From Gordius sp. MW1 (Eukaryota; Nematomorpha; Gordioida; Gordea; Gordiidae), in the NCBI GenBank assembly GCA_964036665.1, contig OZ038526.1:33790001-33854000 (forward strand): a stretch of DNA of 64,000 bases. Direction: 5' to 3'. The number at the start of each line of letters is the position of its first letter. Positions within the stretch are counted from its first letter, which is position 1. Shown one piece after another: positions 1-12,176 of this stretch. The translations under genes were made by a program, and so were the position numbers. Below the pieces are notes generated by a model. The model was not told the DNA's origin and searched no databases. It saw nothing but the letters and a program-made list of their open reading frames with translations.

Positions 1-208
1 TTACGCCAAAAAATCGGCATTTTGATATCTAAATATAATTACAAATGTTTATCTGACACATGGCCCGTGTTGGCTATTGACGAATGTGATGAATAATTTT
101 TTTTATTTATAATATTATTTTAAGCTCCTTTATTGTATCGTGTATCAATTTTAAAGAATAAAAGCATTTTAACATTAAATAAATTTATGAATAGATGTAT
201 GCAATTAA

Positions 209-360
209 GGACCATCCATCGATACATATGTATGAACCATACATCTATACATACGTATGATCCATCCATCCATACATATGTATGAACCATACATCTATAC
301 ATACGTATGATCCATCCATCCATAGGTACGTATGATCCATACTCACATACATCTATTCAT
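209..360. repeat. 52-bp minisatellite (cat/atac-rich)
   Basis: About three units built from ccatccatc, catacatatgtatg and ccatacatctatacatacg, each with short palindromes (catatg, tacgta). The same array recurs at 5275-5426 in the second duplication unit. The minus-strand open frame across it is only the repeat translated. Confidence 0.85.
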
Positions 361-779
361 AATTACATGTGTTCTGTAGATATGTTTATCTCCCCACGGA
401 GAGCCACCTGCCGGACCATTTCAGGATATATCTCAACATTAGATGGCGTGGTAATTGTGGTTATATTTAAAGAATAAATCTTAAAATCAATTTTCTTCTT
501 TTCGTGTTTTTTCTTCGGAATGCAGAGACAGCTTCCCACTATAAAAATAAATTTTATAAACAAGTTATCATATCATATTAATTTAATTTGCAAGAAACAT
601 TTATAAAATTTAAATTACTTGCTTTTGAATATTTATTAAATGTAATTTGAATTAGTGATGAGAATCAGCTAGTATATTCTATTTTCAAGTTGATTGTTAA
701 AAAAATGGAAAAATGCTAATGTCAATTAATAAAAATGAAACTATGTTTGTGTTTGTGTGTATGTGTGTTTGTTTGTTTG

Positions 780-910
780 TATGCCACCACCAAATTTGGA
801 AAACTACCAGACCTATTTGGCTCAAAATTTTACAGTTTATTCCCCATACTCCGGAGCATGTTTTAAGATTTGTTCGAGCCAAATCGGTCCAGTAGTTTTT
901 TAGGGGTCAA
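780..910. repeat. Retroposon-like core, recurs at 5846-5976
   Basis: A gt/tg-rich lead-in (740-780) is followed by a core containing ctaccagacctatttggctc and ccaaatcggtccagtagttt. Cores of this kind ('atcggtccagtagttt') are known from the 3' regions of RTE-like LINEs and associated SINEs in invertebrates. No target duplication was found, so the assignment is by resemblance. Confidence 0.45.
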
Positions 911-1280
911 GTTTTTTTGTTTTATACGTTGTTTTATACGTTTTGGCACTTAATAAAGACGTCATATGACGTATAATTAGTGATGGTAATTTGCTCCAGT
1001 GAGCATTGCTCACTGTAAGCTCTGTCCCCTCACAAGCACTGTGTATCCTACTCTACTCATGAGTAGGATACAGTATCAGATGAAAATCGAGAGGCGAAAA
1101 GATAGTAGCAAAAAGTAACTCATGTATAGAGCTGTGTGCCTGAGCAGCATTATAAGTTAACTAACAGTTTAATATGAGCAAATGCTATGAGCAAGCACTG
1201 CTCATAGCATCTCATATCACATTATAATGAGTTGTTTTGTTTTAATACATTCTGTTGTTCAACAATAACATGGCTATTTG

Positions 1281-1539
1281 CATAGGCGTAAGTAGGATTT
1301 CCTCAAAGGGGGGGGGGGGGGGGGTATAAAATTTGTAAGATCAAATTTTTTGTAACGATTTTTTTGAGTTCTAAATGTTTTGTTTCCTAAAAGTTTAAAG
1401 TGATATTGGCGTAAAAATAATAAAATACAAAATAAAATTCCAACAAATATTTTTTTATAAATATACAATGTAAAAATTATATAAATTAAAAATCATGGGA
1501 GGGGTTCTAATCGGAAAACCACCCCTCCCTATGCCAATG
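1281..1539. mobile_element. CATGGG-like MITE with poly-G tract
   Basis: The element starts cataggcgtaag and ends ctatgccaatg, giving imperfect inverted ends of the CAT(A/T)GG type. It is flanked by the direct repeat tggctatttg at 1271-1280 and 1538-1547, of which 8-10 bp is target duplication. A 17-base G run begins 27 bases inside the left end, as in other members of this family in the window. Non-coding. Confidence 0.7.
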
Positions 1540-2689
1540 GCTATTTGTTATGGATTAATATTTTTTAAGGCTAATTTATTTTGCAATTTTATTTATATAT
1601 GGCTAAAATATATTTTGAAATCAAAATTTATTTTTTATACATGTAAAATTTATTTAATTATAAATTTTTGAATTTTCTGTCTCACCCAGATGGTAATAAC
1701 TTTTTTGACAATTTTAATATGGTTTAACTTTATATTTTATCGTTTTTAAGAAAAGGTGTAAATGTTTTAATTATATTAAAGGCTCGAACTCATTTTTTCT
1801 GGATTTTCATTATATATATCTAAAATGATTTTTAAGATTTATTTTTTATAAATGGCGAAATTATGTTTTATTGTATAAATAATTATTTTGACATTTTTAA
1901 TATGACTTAATGTTTCTAAATTTATATTTAATAATATTTTTAGTTCAGGTCACAATGCAAGGTTTTATAAAAGGTGGGAAATTTCGCATAAGAGATAAGT
2001 AATTAACACATTTGCTGAGCAGATTAATTGCGATATGTCACATAATTAATTAACACATTCGTTGAGCAAAATGGACAAGCAACTTGCTATCAGCAATTGC
2101 TCCTACAAAACTACTTTTATTTAAAGTTGCAAACAAGTTAACATTTTTACTGCTTGAGCTTGTATTTGCTGTTACAACTTAACTCCTCAAGCATTTTACC
2201 CCTCTTGATGACAAAGCTTATGCGTCCGAGCACATATGCTAGATATGTGTTTACGTCCAAGTCAGAGCAAAACAGCAACTTTACAACTATACGTATAATA
2301 TATGAAGCTTAAATGTTTTATTGCTGCATAAAAATTTTCTTTCATATTAAATCAGGCTAGACCCGTTACAATATGAATGAACCAGAGGAATATAAACATT
2401 AGATTCTACAAAGTATTTTATGTCATGGTTATGCGTTTATTTTGTAGAAGAAACTTAAATTACATTTAAAACTCAGTGACATTTCTTTAAGGCTTATGCT
2501 AAGCTTTATCATAAATAAATTGCATAGCAATTAATAAGTATTAATATGCTCTTCCCCAATTAATTACATATATGCTTTTTATTCCATATCATAAAAGAAG
2601 CTTTTCCGTGTAAATTATATTATTGGATAAACTTATTTGGGTAATAAAAAAAAATTTCAATACAAAAACCCTTAAAAATTAAAAAAAAA

Positions 2690-2947
2690 TTATGTTTTGC
2701 CCCCCCCCATTAGTCACTGCCCTTTCCTAATTAGACACTGCCCCTCCCTAATTAGCCACTACCCAAATTTTGGATAGTCGAGGACCTTTTTTTTTGCTCT
2801 CAGGAAAATTTTTGGTAGGGACAATTTTTGGATGTCGAGACCTTTTTTTTGCTCGCTGAAAAATTTTTAAATTATTTTTTTGGTGTCAGAAAAAATCTTA
2901 TTTTAATTCTGCCCCCCCCCCTAATTCAAAACCTGCGTACGCCCATG
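2690..2947. repeat. C-tract repeat ending in gcgtacgcccatg
   Basis: C runs at about 2701 and 2914 alternate with the phrase 'taattag(c/a)cactgccc', ending in gcgtacgcccatg, which resembles the right end of the CATGGG MITE family. The left end is not identifiable. The duplicate lies at about 7770-8022. Confidence 0.4.
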
Positions 2948-3129
2948 TTAAATCAAAGTCATTTTTTTGCTTATTTTTCACGTCAAATATTATTATAGGA
3001 CGGTCGGGTCCCCTCGTGCGTGGTTAAATAAATTAAGTGCCTGGGCCTTGGACCCTCTTTAACTATTTGTTTAAAAATTTTTGCATAATAAACACTTACC
3101 AATTATATTTGATATATTCTTAATCTATT

Positions 3130-3470
3130 GAAATTTATCTATAAAATGATATATATTCTGCTAATACACCCGGGTAAATGGCAAAACAACGTTTGCCGGG
3201 TTCATCTAGTGCAAAATAAAATCTAAAGTTAATTTCTATCATAGCACCTTTCACAATATAGAACGCGAATGGCTTAAAAATATAAAAAAGCCACATATGT
3301 ATGAAATATATTTTGACAAATATATGCAAAAGGAAGATTTTATGGATTCAAGATAATTTATATATAACTTTGCCCGTAGAACACAACGTTAAAACCTATT
3401 TGGACATGAAAGGTTCGCCCGTTTTAGTCAATTTCACATCTTGATCAAGTTGGACGTATTGCAATGTTTG
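3130..3470 (-). other. Possible short exons of unknown gene (duplicated)
   Basis: Minus-strand frames here look more protein-like than their surroundings. One segment (about 3290-3180) includes FYIVKGAMIEIN and DEPGKRCFAIYPG. Another (about 3470-3400) includes LQYVQLDQDVKLTKTG followed by EPFMSK. Both are short and end at stops or possible splice donors, and neither resembles a family I recognise. The duplicate lies at 8213-8550. They could be remnants of a transposon ORF or orphaned host exons. Confidence 0.2.
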
Positions 3471-3981
3471 TCGTGTTACTTTTACAAAACACAAGTATCC
3501 AAAGGCCAGTGTTCTAGGCAGGATTGCCTCAAGGGGGGGGGGCGTAGATTTTGTATCAAAAAGTTTCGATTAAACAAAAATAATTTAAATTATATACATT
3601 CAATATCTACAATGGGTTTTTGATAAAAAAAGCATCAATATTATCTACAATAATAAGTTTGTACATAAAAAAGCATTAACAATTAATTTGTTTAAATCGT
3701 GACCCAATTGCACCTGTGGTCTTTCTTCCATGAGCGCAATTTGCAAAGAGCTCCTTACAAATTCTCTGTAAACCCAAGCCGGAGCCATTGTTTGAATTTG
3801 AAATATGCCTTAGTTTTTTAGGCTTAATTGGTCCCCCAATACGAAAAAACCAATTGCCCGAGCTCGGTCCGCTAATTTTTTGGTAAGCAAGAAACCAGCA
3901 TGGATCTTTCACAGAGATATTCTTTTATATTTTGCAGCCTTTTAAATGCAATTTTTTTGTTAATTTTATTTAGAGGTTGAG

Positions 3982-4338
3982 TTGTTGGTCAAAGGAGGGT
4001 GCGAGATAGCTACCCACGCCGCACGCTTAGCCCTGGAACACCTCCCTCTGGGTGACTCCTTTCTAAAACTGGATTTTAAAAATGTTTTCAACAGCGTTCG
4101 CCGCACAGCTTTTATTAACGATTTTATCAAGCTATTTCCCCAATACACTAACTACATCATTTTAAGTTACGGGTGCCCTTCAATTTTGAAATTTGAAAAA
4201 TTCTTCCTTGAATCCGCAGAAAGGATCCAACAAGGCGACTCCCTAGGCCCCCCTTTATTCTGTTTGGTCATAAATCACATAATTAATGAAATTAACAAAC
4301 ATTGTAAACTCAGGGTTCAAGCTCGGGAGAGGACAAAA
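3982..4338 (+). pseudogene. Non-LTR reverse transcriptase fragment
   Basis: The frame encodes the middle of a reverse transcriptase: KGGCEIATHAARLALEHL, then LKLDFKNVFNSVRR (motif A, catalytic Asp in the DFxNxFN context), then QQGDSLGPPLFCL (motif B, the QGD..GP signature). This matches the LINE-type RTs widespread in invertebrates, not telomerase or retroviral RT. The N-terminal half and the YxDD motif C are missing. At 4339 the frame runs into an inserted repeat; the coding sense resumes at 4728. Dead copy, with the last domain in 4728-5042. Confidence 0.85.
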
Positions 4339-4727
4339 ATTTTTATATATTTTTTTAAATTAAATTAATATTTTGTTCTTGTTAATATCATTGATAATAT
4401 GAATTTATGACCGTCCGCTGGCTACTGACCAATGAAAAAAATGACCATTGGCAATAAGTCGAAATTTTTATGAAACTGGCCGGGAAATGTCCGATATTTT
4501 TAAAATGAAAAGGTATTTTAGGAATCGGAAAAGGTTATTTTACCCCTGGCCGCCCTGGGCACCTACGGGTAAAGTTTCGAGCGAATCGGGCGGGTAGTTT
4601 CAGAATTTAGCCCTTATTTAAAACTAAAAGGAATTTTTATTTTAATTTTTTTTTCTTTAAAATTTAATTAATATTATGTTCTTGTTAATACCATTAATCT
4701 CTCAAACATATAATATAATTTACACAC
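4339..4727. mobile_element. Short repeat inserted in the RT, 10-bp target duplication
   Basis: This 389-bp AT-rich repeat interrupts the RT frame. The host sequence gaggacaaaa is duplicated at both edges (4329-4338 and 4728-4737). It contains accgtccgctggctactgacc, a hairpin (ccaatg..cattgg), a core with ccctggccgccctgggcac and gcgaatcgggcgggtagttt, and a second partial copy of its own head near 4661-4700. The same pieces recur at 41140-41690, 42058-43180, 55790-56100 and 58440-58620. A SINE-like retroposon is the most likely reading. Confidence 0.7.
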
Positions 4728-5042
4728 GAGGACAAAACTGTTTTTTGTGACTATGTTGGATGCTGCTGAAAACAATCTCTCGGCAGGGTTAGTCCCGACG
4801 GAGCTTCTTTGATCCCCTGGGAGGATGGTAAGTTCCTAGCATGGGACTTTACCTGCATCGATATCTTTGCGCCAACTAATAATAATTATAACCCACTTTC
4901 TTGTGCCGAAGATCGTAAAACACTCAAATACCGAGCCAATGCTCATTCTAAGATTTTTATTCCAATAGTAGCTTCCGGTTCGGCTACTCTTGGCAAAAAA
5001 GCATTAGCACTTTTTAAATCGATAGGAAACAGATTCCCCTAA
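4728..5042 (+). pseudogene. C-terminal domain of the same retrotransposon ORF
   Basis: Bases 4794-5042 read SPDGASLIPWEDGK, then WDFTCIDIFAP, then KTLKYRAN, then IFIPIVASGSATLG. This tail (W-D-x-T-C-x-D, K-x-x-K-Y, and a hydrophobic P-x-x motif) is recurrent at the C-terminus of the same RT ORFs in invertebrate genomes and resembles a nuclease-type fold, though I cannot prove that. The stretch normally lying between RT and tail is absent at about 4787, and there is a frame change there, so the unit is internally deleted. Confidence 0.7.
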
Positions 5043-6346
5043 GCTAAATACTCACCCAGCTTTATTTTACGCCAAAAAATCGGCATTTTGATATCTAAAT
5101 ATAATTACAAATGTTTATCTGACACATGGCCCGTGTTGGCTATTGACGAATGTGATGAATAATTTTTTTTATTTATAATATTATTTTAAGCTCCTTTATT
5201 GTATCGTGTATCAATTTTAAAGAATAAAAGCATTTTAACATTAAATAAATTTATGAATAGATGTATGCAATTAAGGACCATCCATCGATACATATGTATG
5301 AACCATACATCTATACATACGTATGATCCATCCATCCATACATATGTATGAACCATACATCTATACATACGTATGATCCATCCATCCATAGGTACGTATG
5401 ATCCATACTCACATACATCTATTCATAATTACATGTGTTCTGTAGATATGTTTATCTCCCCACGGAGAGCCACCTGCCGGACCATTTCAGGATATATCTC
5501 AACATTAGATGGCGTGGTAATTGTGGTTATATTTAAAGAATAAATCTTAAAATCAATTTTCTTCTTTTCGTGTTTTTTCTTCGGAATGCAGAGACAGCTT
5601 CCCACTATAAAAATAAATTTTATAAACAAGTTATCATATCATATTAATTTAATTTGCAAGAAACATTTATAAAATTTAAATTACTTGCTTTTGAATATGT
5701 ATAAAATGTAATTTGAATTAGTTATGAGAATCAGCTAGTATATTCTATTTTCAAGTTGATTGTTAAAAAAATGGAAAAATGCTAATGTCAATTAATAAAA
5801 ATGAAACTATGTTTGTGTTTGTGTGTATGTGTGTTTGTTTGTTTGTATGCCACCACCAAATTTGGAAAACTACCAGACCTATTTGGCTCAAAATTTTACA
5901 GTTTATTCCCCATACTCCGGAGCATGTTTTAAGATTTGTTCGAGCCAAATCGGTCCAGTAGTTTTTTAGGGGTCAAGTTTTTTTGTTTTATACGTTGTTT
6001 TATACGTTTTGGCACTTAATAAAGACGTCATATGACGTATAATTAGTGATGGTAATTTGCTCCAGTGAGCATTGCTCACTGTAAGCTCTGTCCCCTCACA
6101 AGCACTGTGTATCCTACTCTACTCATGAGTAGGATACAGTATCAGATGAAAATCGAGAGGCGAAAAGATAGTAGCAAAAAGTAACTCATGTATAGAGCTG
6201 TGTGCCTGAGCAGCATTATAAGTTAACTAACAGTTTAATATGAGCAAATGCTATGAGCAAGCACTGCTCATAGCATCTCATATCACATTATAATGAGTTG
6301 TTTTGTTTTAATACATTCTGTTGTTCAACAATAACATGGCTATTTG

Positions 6347-6611
6347 CATAGGCGTAAGTAGGATTTCCTCAAAGGGGGGGGGGGGGGGGGGGGGGGTATA
6401 AAATTTGTAAGATCAAATTTTTTGTAACGATTTTTTTGAGTTCTAAATGTTTTGTTTCCTAAAAGTTTAAAGTGATATTGGCGTAAAAATAATAAAATAC
6501 AAAATAAAATTCCAACAAATATTTTTTTATAAATATACAATGTAAAAATTATATAAATTAAAAATCATGGGAGGGGTTCTAATCGGAAAACCACCCCTCC
6601 CTATGCCAATG
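6347..6611. mobile_element. CATGGG-like MITE, second duplication unit
   Basis: Duplicate of the element at 1281-1539, carried along by the 5.07-kb tandem duplication, not an independent insertion. Its G tract is 23 bases instead of 17, so the homopolymer changed length after the duplication. Confidence 0.7.
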
Positions 6612-8212
6612 GCTATTTGTTATGGATTAATATTTTTTAAGGCTAATTTATTTTGCAATTTTATTTATATATGGCTAAAATATATTTTGAAATCAAAATT
6701 TTTTTTTTATACATGTAAAATTTATTTAATTATAAATTTTTGAATTTTCTGTCTCACCCAGATGGTAATAACTTTTTTGACAATTTTAATATGGTTTAAC
6801 TTTATATTTTATCGTTTTTAAGAAAAGGTGTAAATGTTTTAATTATATTAAAGGCTCGAACTCATTTTTTCTGGATTTTCATTATATATATCTAAAATGA
6901 TTTTTAAGATTTATTTTTTATAAATGGCGAAATTATGTTTTATTGTATAAATAATTATTTTGACATTTTTAATATGACTTAATGTTTCTAAATTTATATT
7001 TAATAATATTTTTAGTTCAGGTCACAATGCAAGGTTTTATAAAAGGTGGGAAATTTCGCATAAGACATAAGTAATTAACACATTTGCTGAGCAGATTAAT
7101 TGCGATATGTCACATAATTAATTAACACATTCGTTGAGCAAAATGGACAAGCAACTTGCTATCAGCAATTGCTCCTACAAAACTACTTTTATTTAAAGTT
7201 GCAAACAAGTTAACATTTTTACTGCTTGAGCTTGTATTTGCTGTTACAACTTAACTCCTCAAGCATTTTACCCCTCTTGATGACAAAGCTTATGCGTCCG
7301 AGCACATATGCTAGATATGTGTTTACGTCCAAGTCAGAGCAAAACAGCAACTTTACAACTATACGTATAATATATGAAGCTTAAATGTTTTATTGCTGCA
7401 TAAAAATTTTCTTTCATATTAAATCAGGCTAGACCCGTTACAATATGAATGAACCAGAGGAATATAAACATTAGATTCTACAAAGTATTTTATGTCATGG
7501 TTATGCGTTTATTTTGTAGAAGAAACTTAAATTACATTTAAAACTCAGTGACATTTCTTTAAGGCTTATGCTAAGCTTTATCATAAATAAATTGCATAGC
7601 AATTAATAAGTATTAATATGCTCTTCCCCAATTAATTACATATATGCTTTTTATTCCATATCATAAAAGAAGCTTGTGTAAATTATATTATTGGATAAAC
7701 TTATTTGGGTAATAAAAAAAAATTTCAATACAAAAACCCTTAAAAATTAAAAAAAAAATTATGTTTTGCCCCCCCCCATTAGTCACTGCCCTTTCCTAAT
7801 TAGACACTGCCCCTCCCTAATTAGCCACTACCCAAATTTTGGATAGTCGAGGACCTTTTTTTTTGCTCTCAGGAAAATTTTTGGTAGGGACAATTTTTGG
7901 ATGTCGAGACCTTTTTTTTGCTCGCTGAAAAATTTTTAAAATATTTTTTTGGTGTCAGAAAATTTTTTTTTTAATTCTACCCCCCCCCCCCCCCCCCTAA
8001 TTCAAAACCTGCGTACGCCCATGTTAAATCAAAGTCATTTTTTTGCTTATTTTTCACGTCAATTATTATTATAGGACGGTCGTGTCCCCTCCTGCGTGGC
8101 TAAATAAATTAAGTGGGCCTGGGCCTTGGACCCTCTTTAACTATTTGTTTAAAAATTTTTGCATAATAAACACTTACCAATTATATTTGATATATTCTTA
8201 ATCTATTGAAAT

Positions 8213-8550
8213 TTATCTATAAAATGATATATATTCTGCTAATACACCCGGGTAAATGGCAAAACAACGTTTGCCGGGTTCATCTAGTGCAAAATAAAAT
8301 CTAAAGTTAATTTCTATCATAGCACCTTTCACAATATAGAACGCGAATGGCTTAAAAATATAAAAAAGCCACATATGTATGAAATATATTTTGACAAATA
8401 TATGCAAAAGGAAGATTTTATGGATTCAAGATAATTTATATATAACTTTGCCCGTAGAACACAACGTTAAAACCTATTTGGACATGAAAGGTTCGCCCGT
8501 TTTAGTCAATTTCACATCTTGATCAAGTTGGACGTATTGCAATGTTTGTC
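8213..8550 (-). other. Duplicate of the possible exons at 3130-3470
   Basis: Same sequence as in unit 1, including the DEPGKRCFAIYPG frame. No change disrupts it relative to unit 1, but the divergence is too low to be informative about selection. Confidence 0.2.
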
Positions 8551-9057
8551 GTGTTACTTTTACAAAACACAAGTATCCAAAGGCCAGTGTTCTAGGCAGG
8601 ATTGCCTCAAGGGGGGGGCGTAGATTTTGTATCAAAAAGTTTCGATTAAACAAAAATAATTTAAATTATATACATTCAATATCTACAATGAGTTTTTGAT
8701 AAAAAAAACATCAATATTATCTACAGTAATAAGTTTGTACATAAAAAAGCATTAACAATTAATTTGTTTAAATCGTGACCCAATTGTACCTGTGGTCTTT
8801 CTTCCATGAGCGCAATTTGCAAAGAGCTCCTTACAAATTCTCTGTAAACCGAAGCCGGAGCCATTGTTTGAATTTAAAATATGCCTTAGTTTTTTAGGCT
8901 TAATTGGTCCCCCAATACGAAAAAACCAATTGCCCGAGCTCGGTCCGCTAATTTTTTGGTAAGCAAGAAACCAGCATGGATCTTTCACAGAGATATTCTT
9001 TTATATTTTGCTGCCTTTTAAATGCAATTTTTTTGTTAATTTTATTTAGAGGTTGAG

Positions 9058-9414
9058 TTGTTGGTCAAAGGAGGGTGCGAGATAGCTACCCACGCCGCAC
9101 GCTTAGCCCTGGAACACCTCCCTCTGGGTGACTCCTTTCTAAAACTGGATTTTAAAAATGTTTTCAACACCGTTCGCCGCACAGCTTTCATTAACGATTT
9201 TATCAAGCTATTTCCCCAATACACTAACTACATCATTTTAAGTTACGGATGCCCTTCAATTTTGAAATTTGAAAAATTCTTCCTTGAATCCGCAGAAAGG
9301 ATCCAACAAGGCGACTCCCTAGGCCCCCCTTTATTCTGTTTGGTCATAAATCACATAATTAATGAAATTAACAAACATTGTAAACTCAGGGTTCAAGCTC
9401 GGGAGAGGACAAAA
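9058..9414 (+). pseudogene. Non-LTR reverse transcriptase fragment (second unit)
   Basis: Copy of 3982-4338 with one amino-acid difference (Ser to Thr in the DFKNVFN(S/T)VRR motif). It is interrupted at 9415 by the same inserted repeat. The C-terminal domain is lost because this duplication unit ends at 9865. Confidence 0.85.
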
Positions 9415-9805
9415 ATTTTTATATATTTTTTTAAATTAAATTAATATTTTGTTCTTGTTAATATCATTGATAATATGAATTTATGACCGTCCGCTGGCTA
9501 CTGACCAATGAAAAAAATGACCATTGGCCAAATAAGTCGAAATTTTTATGAAACTGGCCGGGAAATGTCCGATATCTTTAAAATGAAAAGGTATTTTAGG
9601 AATCGGAAAATGTTATTTTACCCCTGGCCGCCCTGGGCACCTACGGGTAAAGTTTCAAGTGAATCGGGCGGGTAGTTTCAGAATATAGCCCTTATTTAAA
9701 ACTAAAAGGAATTTTTATTTTAATTTTTTTTTCTTTAAAATTTAATTAATATTATGTTCTTGTTAATACCATTAATCTCTCAAACATATAATATAATTAA
9801 CACAC
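9415..9805. mobile_element. Short repeat inserted in the RT (second unit)
   Basis: Duplicate of the insertion at 4339-4727, again flanked by gaggacaaaa (9405-9414 and 9806-9815). Because both units carry it at the same site, the insertion predates the tandem duplication. Confidence 0.7.
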
Positions 9806-10560
9806 GAGGACAAAACTGTTTTTTGTGACTATGTTGGATGCTGCTGAAAACAATCTCTCGGCAGGAACTAACGTGCCTTGTTGGGCTAAAAAAATTTTTT
9901 GGCTATTTTCGATATCTTGGGATATTTTTTAGGTTTCTTGACAACCAATCCAAGATATTTTGGTAGGCTAAATAATACTAAAATGTAATATACACCAATA
10001 AAATTCATATCAATTTATATATTACCATCAAGTAAGGAATGATCCAAATATGTATTTAATTCTTCATTGTTCGGTTGGATATTACTTCTTAAAATATAAT
10101 TAATAATAATTTTAAAAATGCTCTTCTAATAATTGAAATGCTAATGAAGATAATGGCTGAGATGATTCCGTTATTGACGTAGTCGTCAATGTTAACAGAA
10201 CCTCTAATTCCAATTCATTTTTTGCCGTAATACAATCCTTTGATATTTTTTGCCTTTTCAAATCTATCAAGTTAAACCCCGACGTAAAAGTTAAAGGAAT
10301 TATATAAACATTCATATTTATTTAATTTCACTAATATTAATTTCGTAGATTTTTTATCTTGGGGCTCTCAGCTTTAAAACCAGTAATATATTTTCCAATT
10401 TTATCGACATAGTAAGGGCATATACTAACGATGGAGTCGTTTGTGTGTAAATGGATTCGGTCATAACATCAAAAGCAGATTTTCTTCTTCCGAGCATAAA
10501 GGGCCACTCAAAGCCCACCCATCACCAACATTCTAAACAATTATAATAAAAATTAATATA

Positions 10561-11246
10561 TTAATTTACCTTATTGAACACCCTCAGCATATTAAAGGTG
10601 CTATTCCACCTAGTTACAATATCAAGGGGAATTTTAACTCCGGCAAATTCTGTAAATTTTTGCATGAGCTTAGGAGACGTATGTAACCTTCTCACCCATC
10701 TCGACACTTTGATTAAATCCTCTTCAAGAACTTTAATCCCCGCCTTTACCAATAGGTTAATGACGTGTCCAAGGCATCTGATGTGATAAATACCCGTCGT
10801 TTTTGTTTTAATACAATATGATTTAGGGCCAAAATCATGTTAGTGGCATTATCTGTTGTAATAGCCACTACCTTATTGGAGATGTTGAATTTAGTCCGTA
10901 TACCCAAAAAATTGTGCGATATTATAACCTGTATATGGGTATGGTAGGCATGATATCTCTATACAAAACTTTGTCATTTGAAATGTGCTTTAATAATGTG
11001 CGCAATAATACCCAAGTAGGATTTACATTAGACGCTTGACCATACATCCAATGTTAAAGATATATCATCAGCTTGATTTAAAATCTCTTGTATAACGATA
11101 ACTTTATCCTCATACAGACTTTTAATGTTGTTGACCAAGCTAGGTCTTGATATTACTTTTATTGAGGCGTTGATACGCTCAAATATATGTTTAAACTTTT
11201 TATTTTCAATAAGGCGAAATGAAAGGCCTTCTTCTATTTTTAACAT
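10561..11246 (-). pseudogene. hAT transposase relic
   Basis: Minus-strand fragments in order: EEGLSFRLIENKKFKHIFER and SLTLDVWSS (11246-11028), TDNATNMILALN (about 10870-10830, frameshifted), and KVSRWVRRLHTSPKLMQKF and LDIVTRWNSTFNMLRV (10752-10561). These are the successive blocks of hAT (hobo/Ac/Tam3) transposases: the D-x-W-(T/S)-S block, the DNA.NM block and the TRWNST block. Frames are broken by stops and shifts and the C-terminal dimerisation domain is not recognisable. It closely resembles the relic at 17114-17870. Confidence 0.8.
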
Positions 11247-11505
11247 GGTTATTAATTAATTAATTTCTGTATTTCCTCCGCAGACATATTTCCCTTTAAT
11301 ATTGATTTTTTCGATGGGTTTTGAATATTGGGATGGCATGTTGTATAGTGGTATTTCAAATTACCTAATATATCGTTTTAGATAGAAAAATATATCTAAA
11401 AAAATTAATAAATAAAAATGTCATTTTAAGGATATTTATGTCTGGCTAGAAAGGATTACCTAAAGGAGGGGCATAATTTTTTTTATTAATTACACATGGA
11501 AAAAA

Positions 11506-11860
11506 CTATTCTTGTTGAGGTTTTTCCACTATATATCTTGTCCCAAACACGGCATTTTCACCTGCTTTTTGACGACGTCCAAATATACCTAGAGCGTAAA
11601 TTAGAGGGGTTACTAGGCCAATGTTACACGATCCAAATTCTTGTACTGTATAAGCGTTCTGACATTCCATTTCCTTATTCAATCCAAAAAATAACGAAGA
11701 CCGATTCGTGTTTTTTGCATTCGGAGAAACACGAATCGTAGGAAATAAACAAAATTTCTTACTCACGTTTTCATTTTGTGATTTCGGTCTCGTGTATCCA
11801 CCATTTTTCATTCTTTCAAGAATTTTCATTTTATTACATGGAATCAATTAATTGAAGCAA
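11506..11860 (-). repeat. Half copy of the MULE-type MITE
   Basis: The string ggccaatgttacacgatccaa begins at 11621 and matches the terminal inverted repeat of the element at 22719-23032, followed by the same inner hairpin (gattcgtgttttt...aaacacgaatcg). Only one terminus is present, so the copy is truncated or rearranged. The 113-codon minus-strand frame over it is repeat sequence, although a captured MULE fragment cannot be excluded. Confidence 0.55.
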
Positions 11861-12176
11861 TGGAAAAATAGGAACTGATTATGGTATTTGTTTAATTTAT
11901 ATAGTGGATATATTATTTAGGTAATTTTTGTAAGTATAATTCATGAAGATACTTTTTGAAAACAACATCATGGAATCAAAATGAAGCTAGAAACAAATTC
12001 AAATATTATTGCAAAATGGAATATTTTCTTAAAATAAATTATAATATGCATAAACACTGTTTTCCACATAAGATATTTTCTTAATAACTCACTTGTAAAT
12101 TTACTTGTAGTGTGTAATTTTAATTGTTCAAGTATTAATCTAAATGCAAAATTAGAATTTTTTGATAGTGGGCCTC

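Larger units (their letters stand above)
1..5066. repeat. Tandem segmental duplication, unit 1
   Basis: The sequence from base 1 recurs from base 5067 almost unchanged, so the window opens with a direct tandem duplication of period about 5066. The unit holds a 52-bp minisatellite, a CATGGG-like MITE with a G tract, AT-rich sequence, and a broken reverse transcriptase near its 3' end. Bases 4788-5066 are present only in this copy. The left edge is the window edge, so further copies may lie upstream. No intact host gene is seen in it. Confidence 0.95.
5067..9865. repeat. Tandem segmental duplication, unit 2 (3' truncated)
   Basis: Near-identical copy of 1-4787. It stops at 9865, directly after the shared string ctctcggcagg, where unit 1 continues into the end of the retrotransposon and this copy switches to unrelated sequence leading to a hAT relic. 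Differences are scattered single substitutions, short indels (an 'tttccg' stretch near 2604 is missing here) and homopolymer changes, for example 17 versus 23 G in the tract at 1308 and 6374. This suggests a recent duplication. Confidence 0.95.

Noticed and set aside
3676-3912. 78-codon minus-strand ORF as a conserved gene
   Set aside because: The few differences between the two duplicated copies mostly change amino acids, no family motif is present, and it abuts the retrotransposon remnant.
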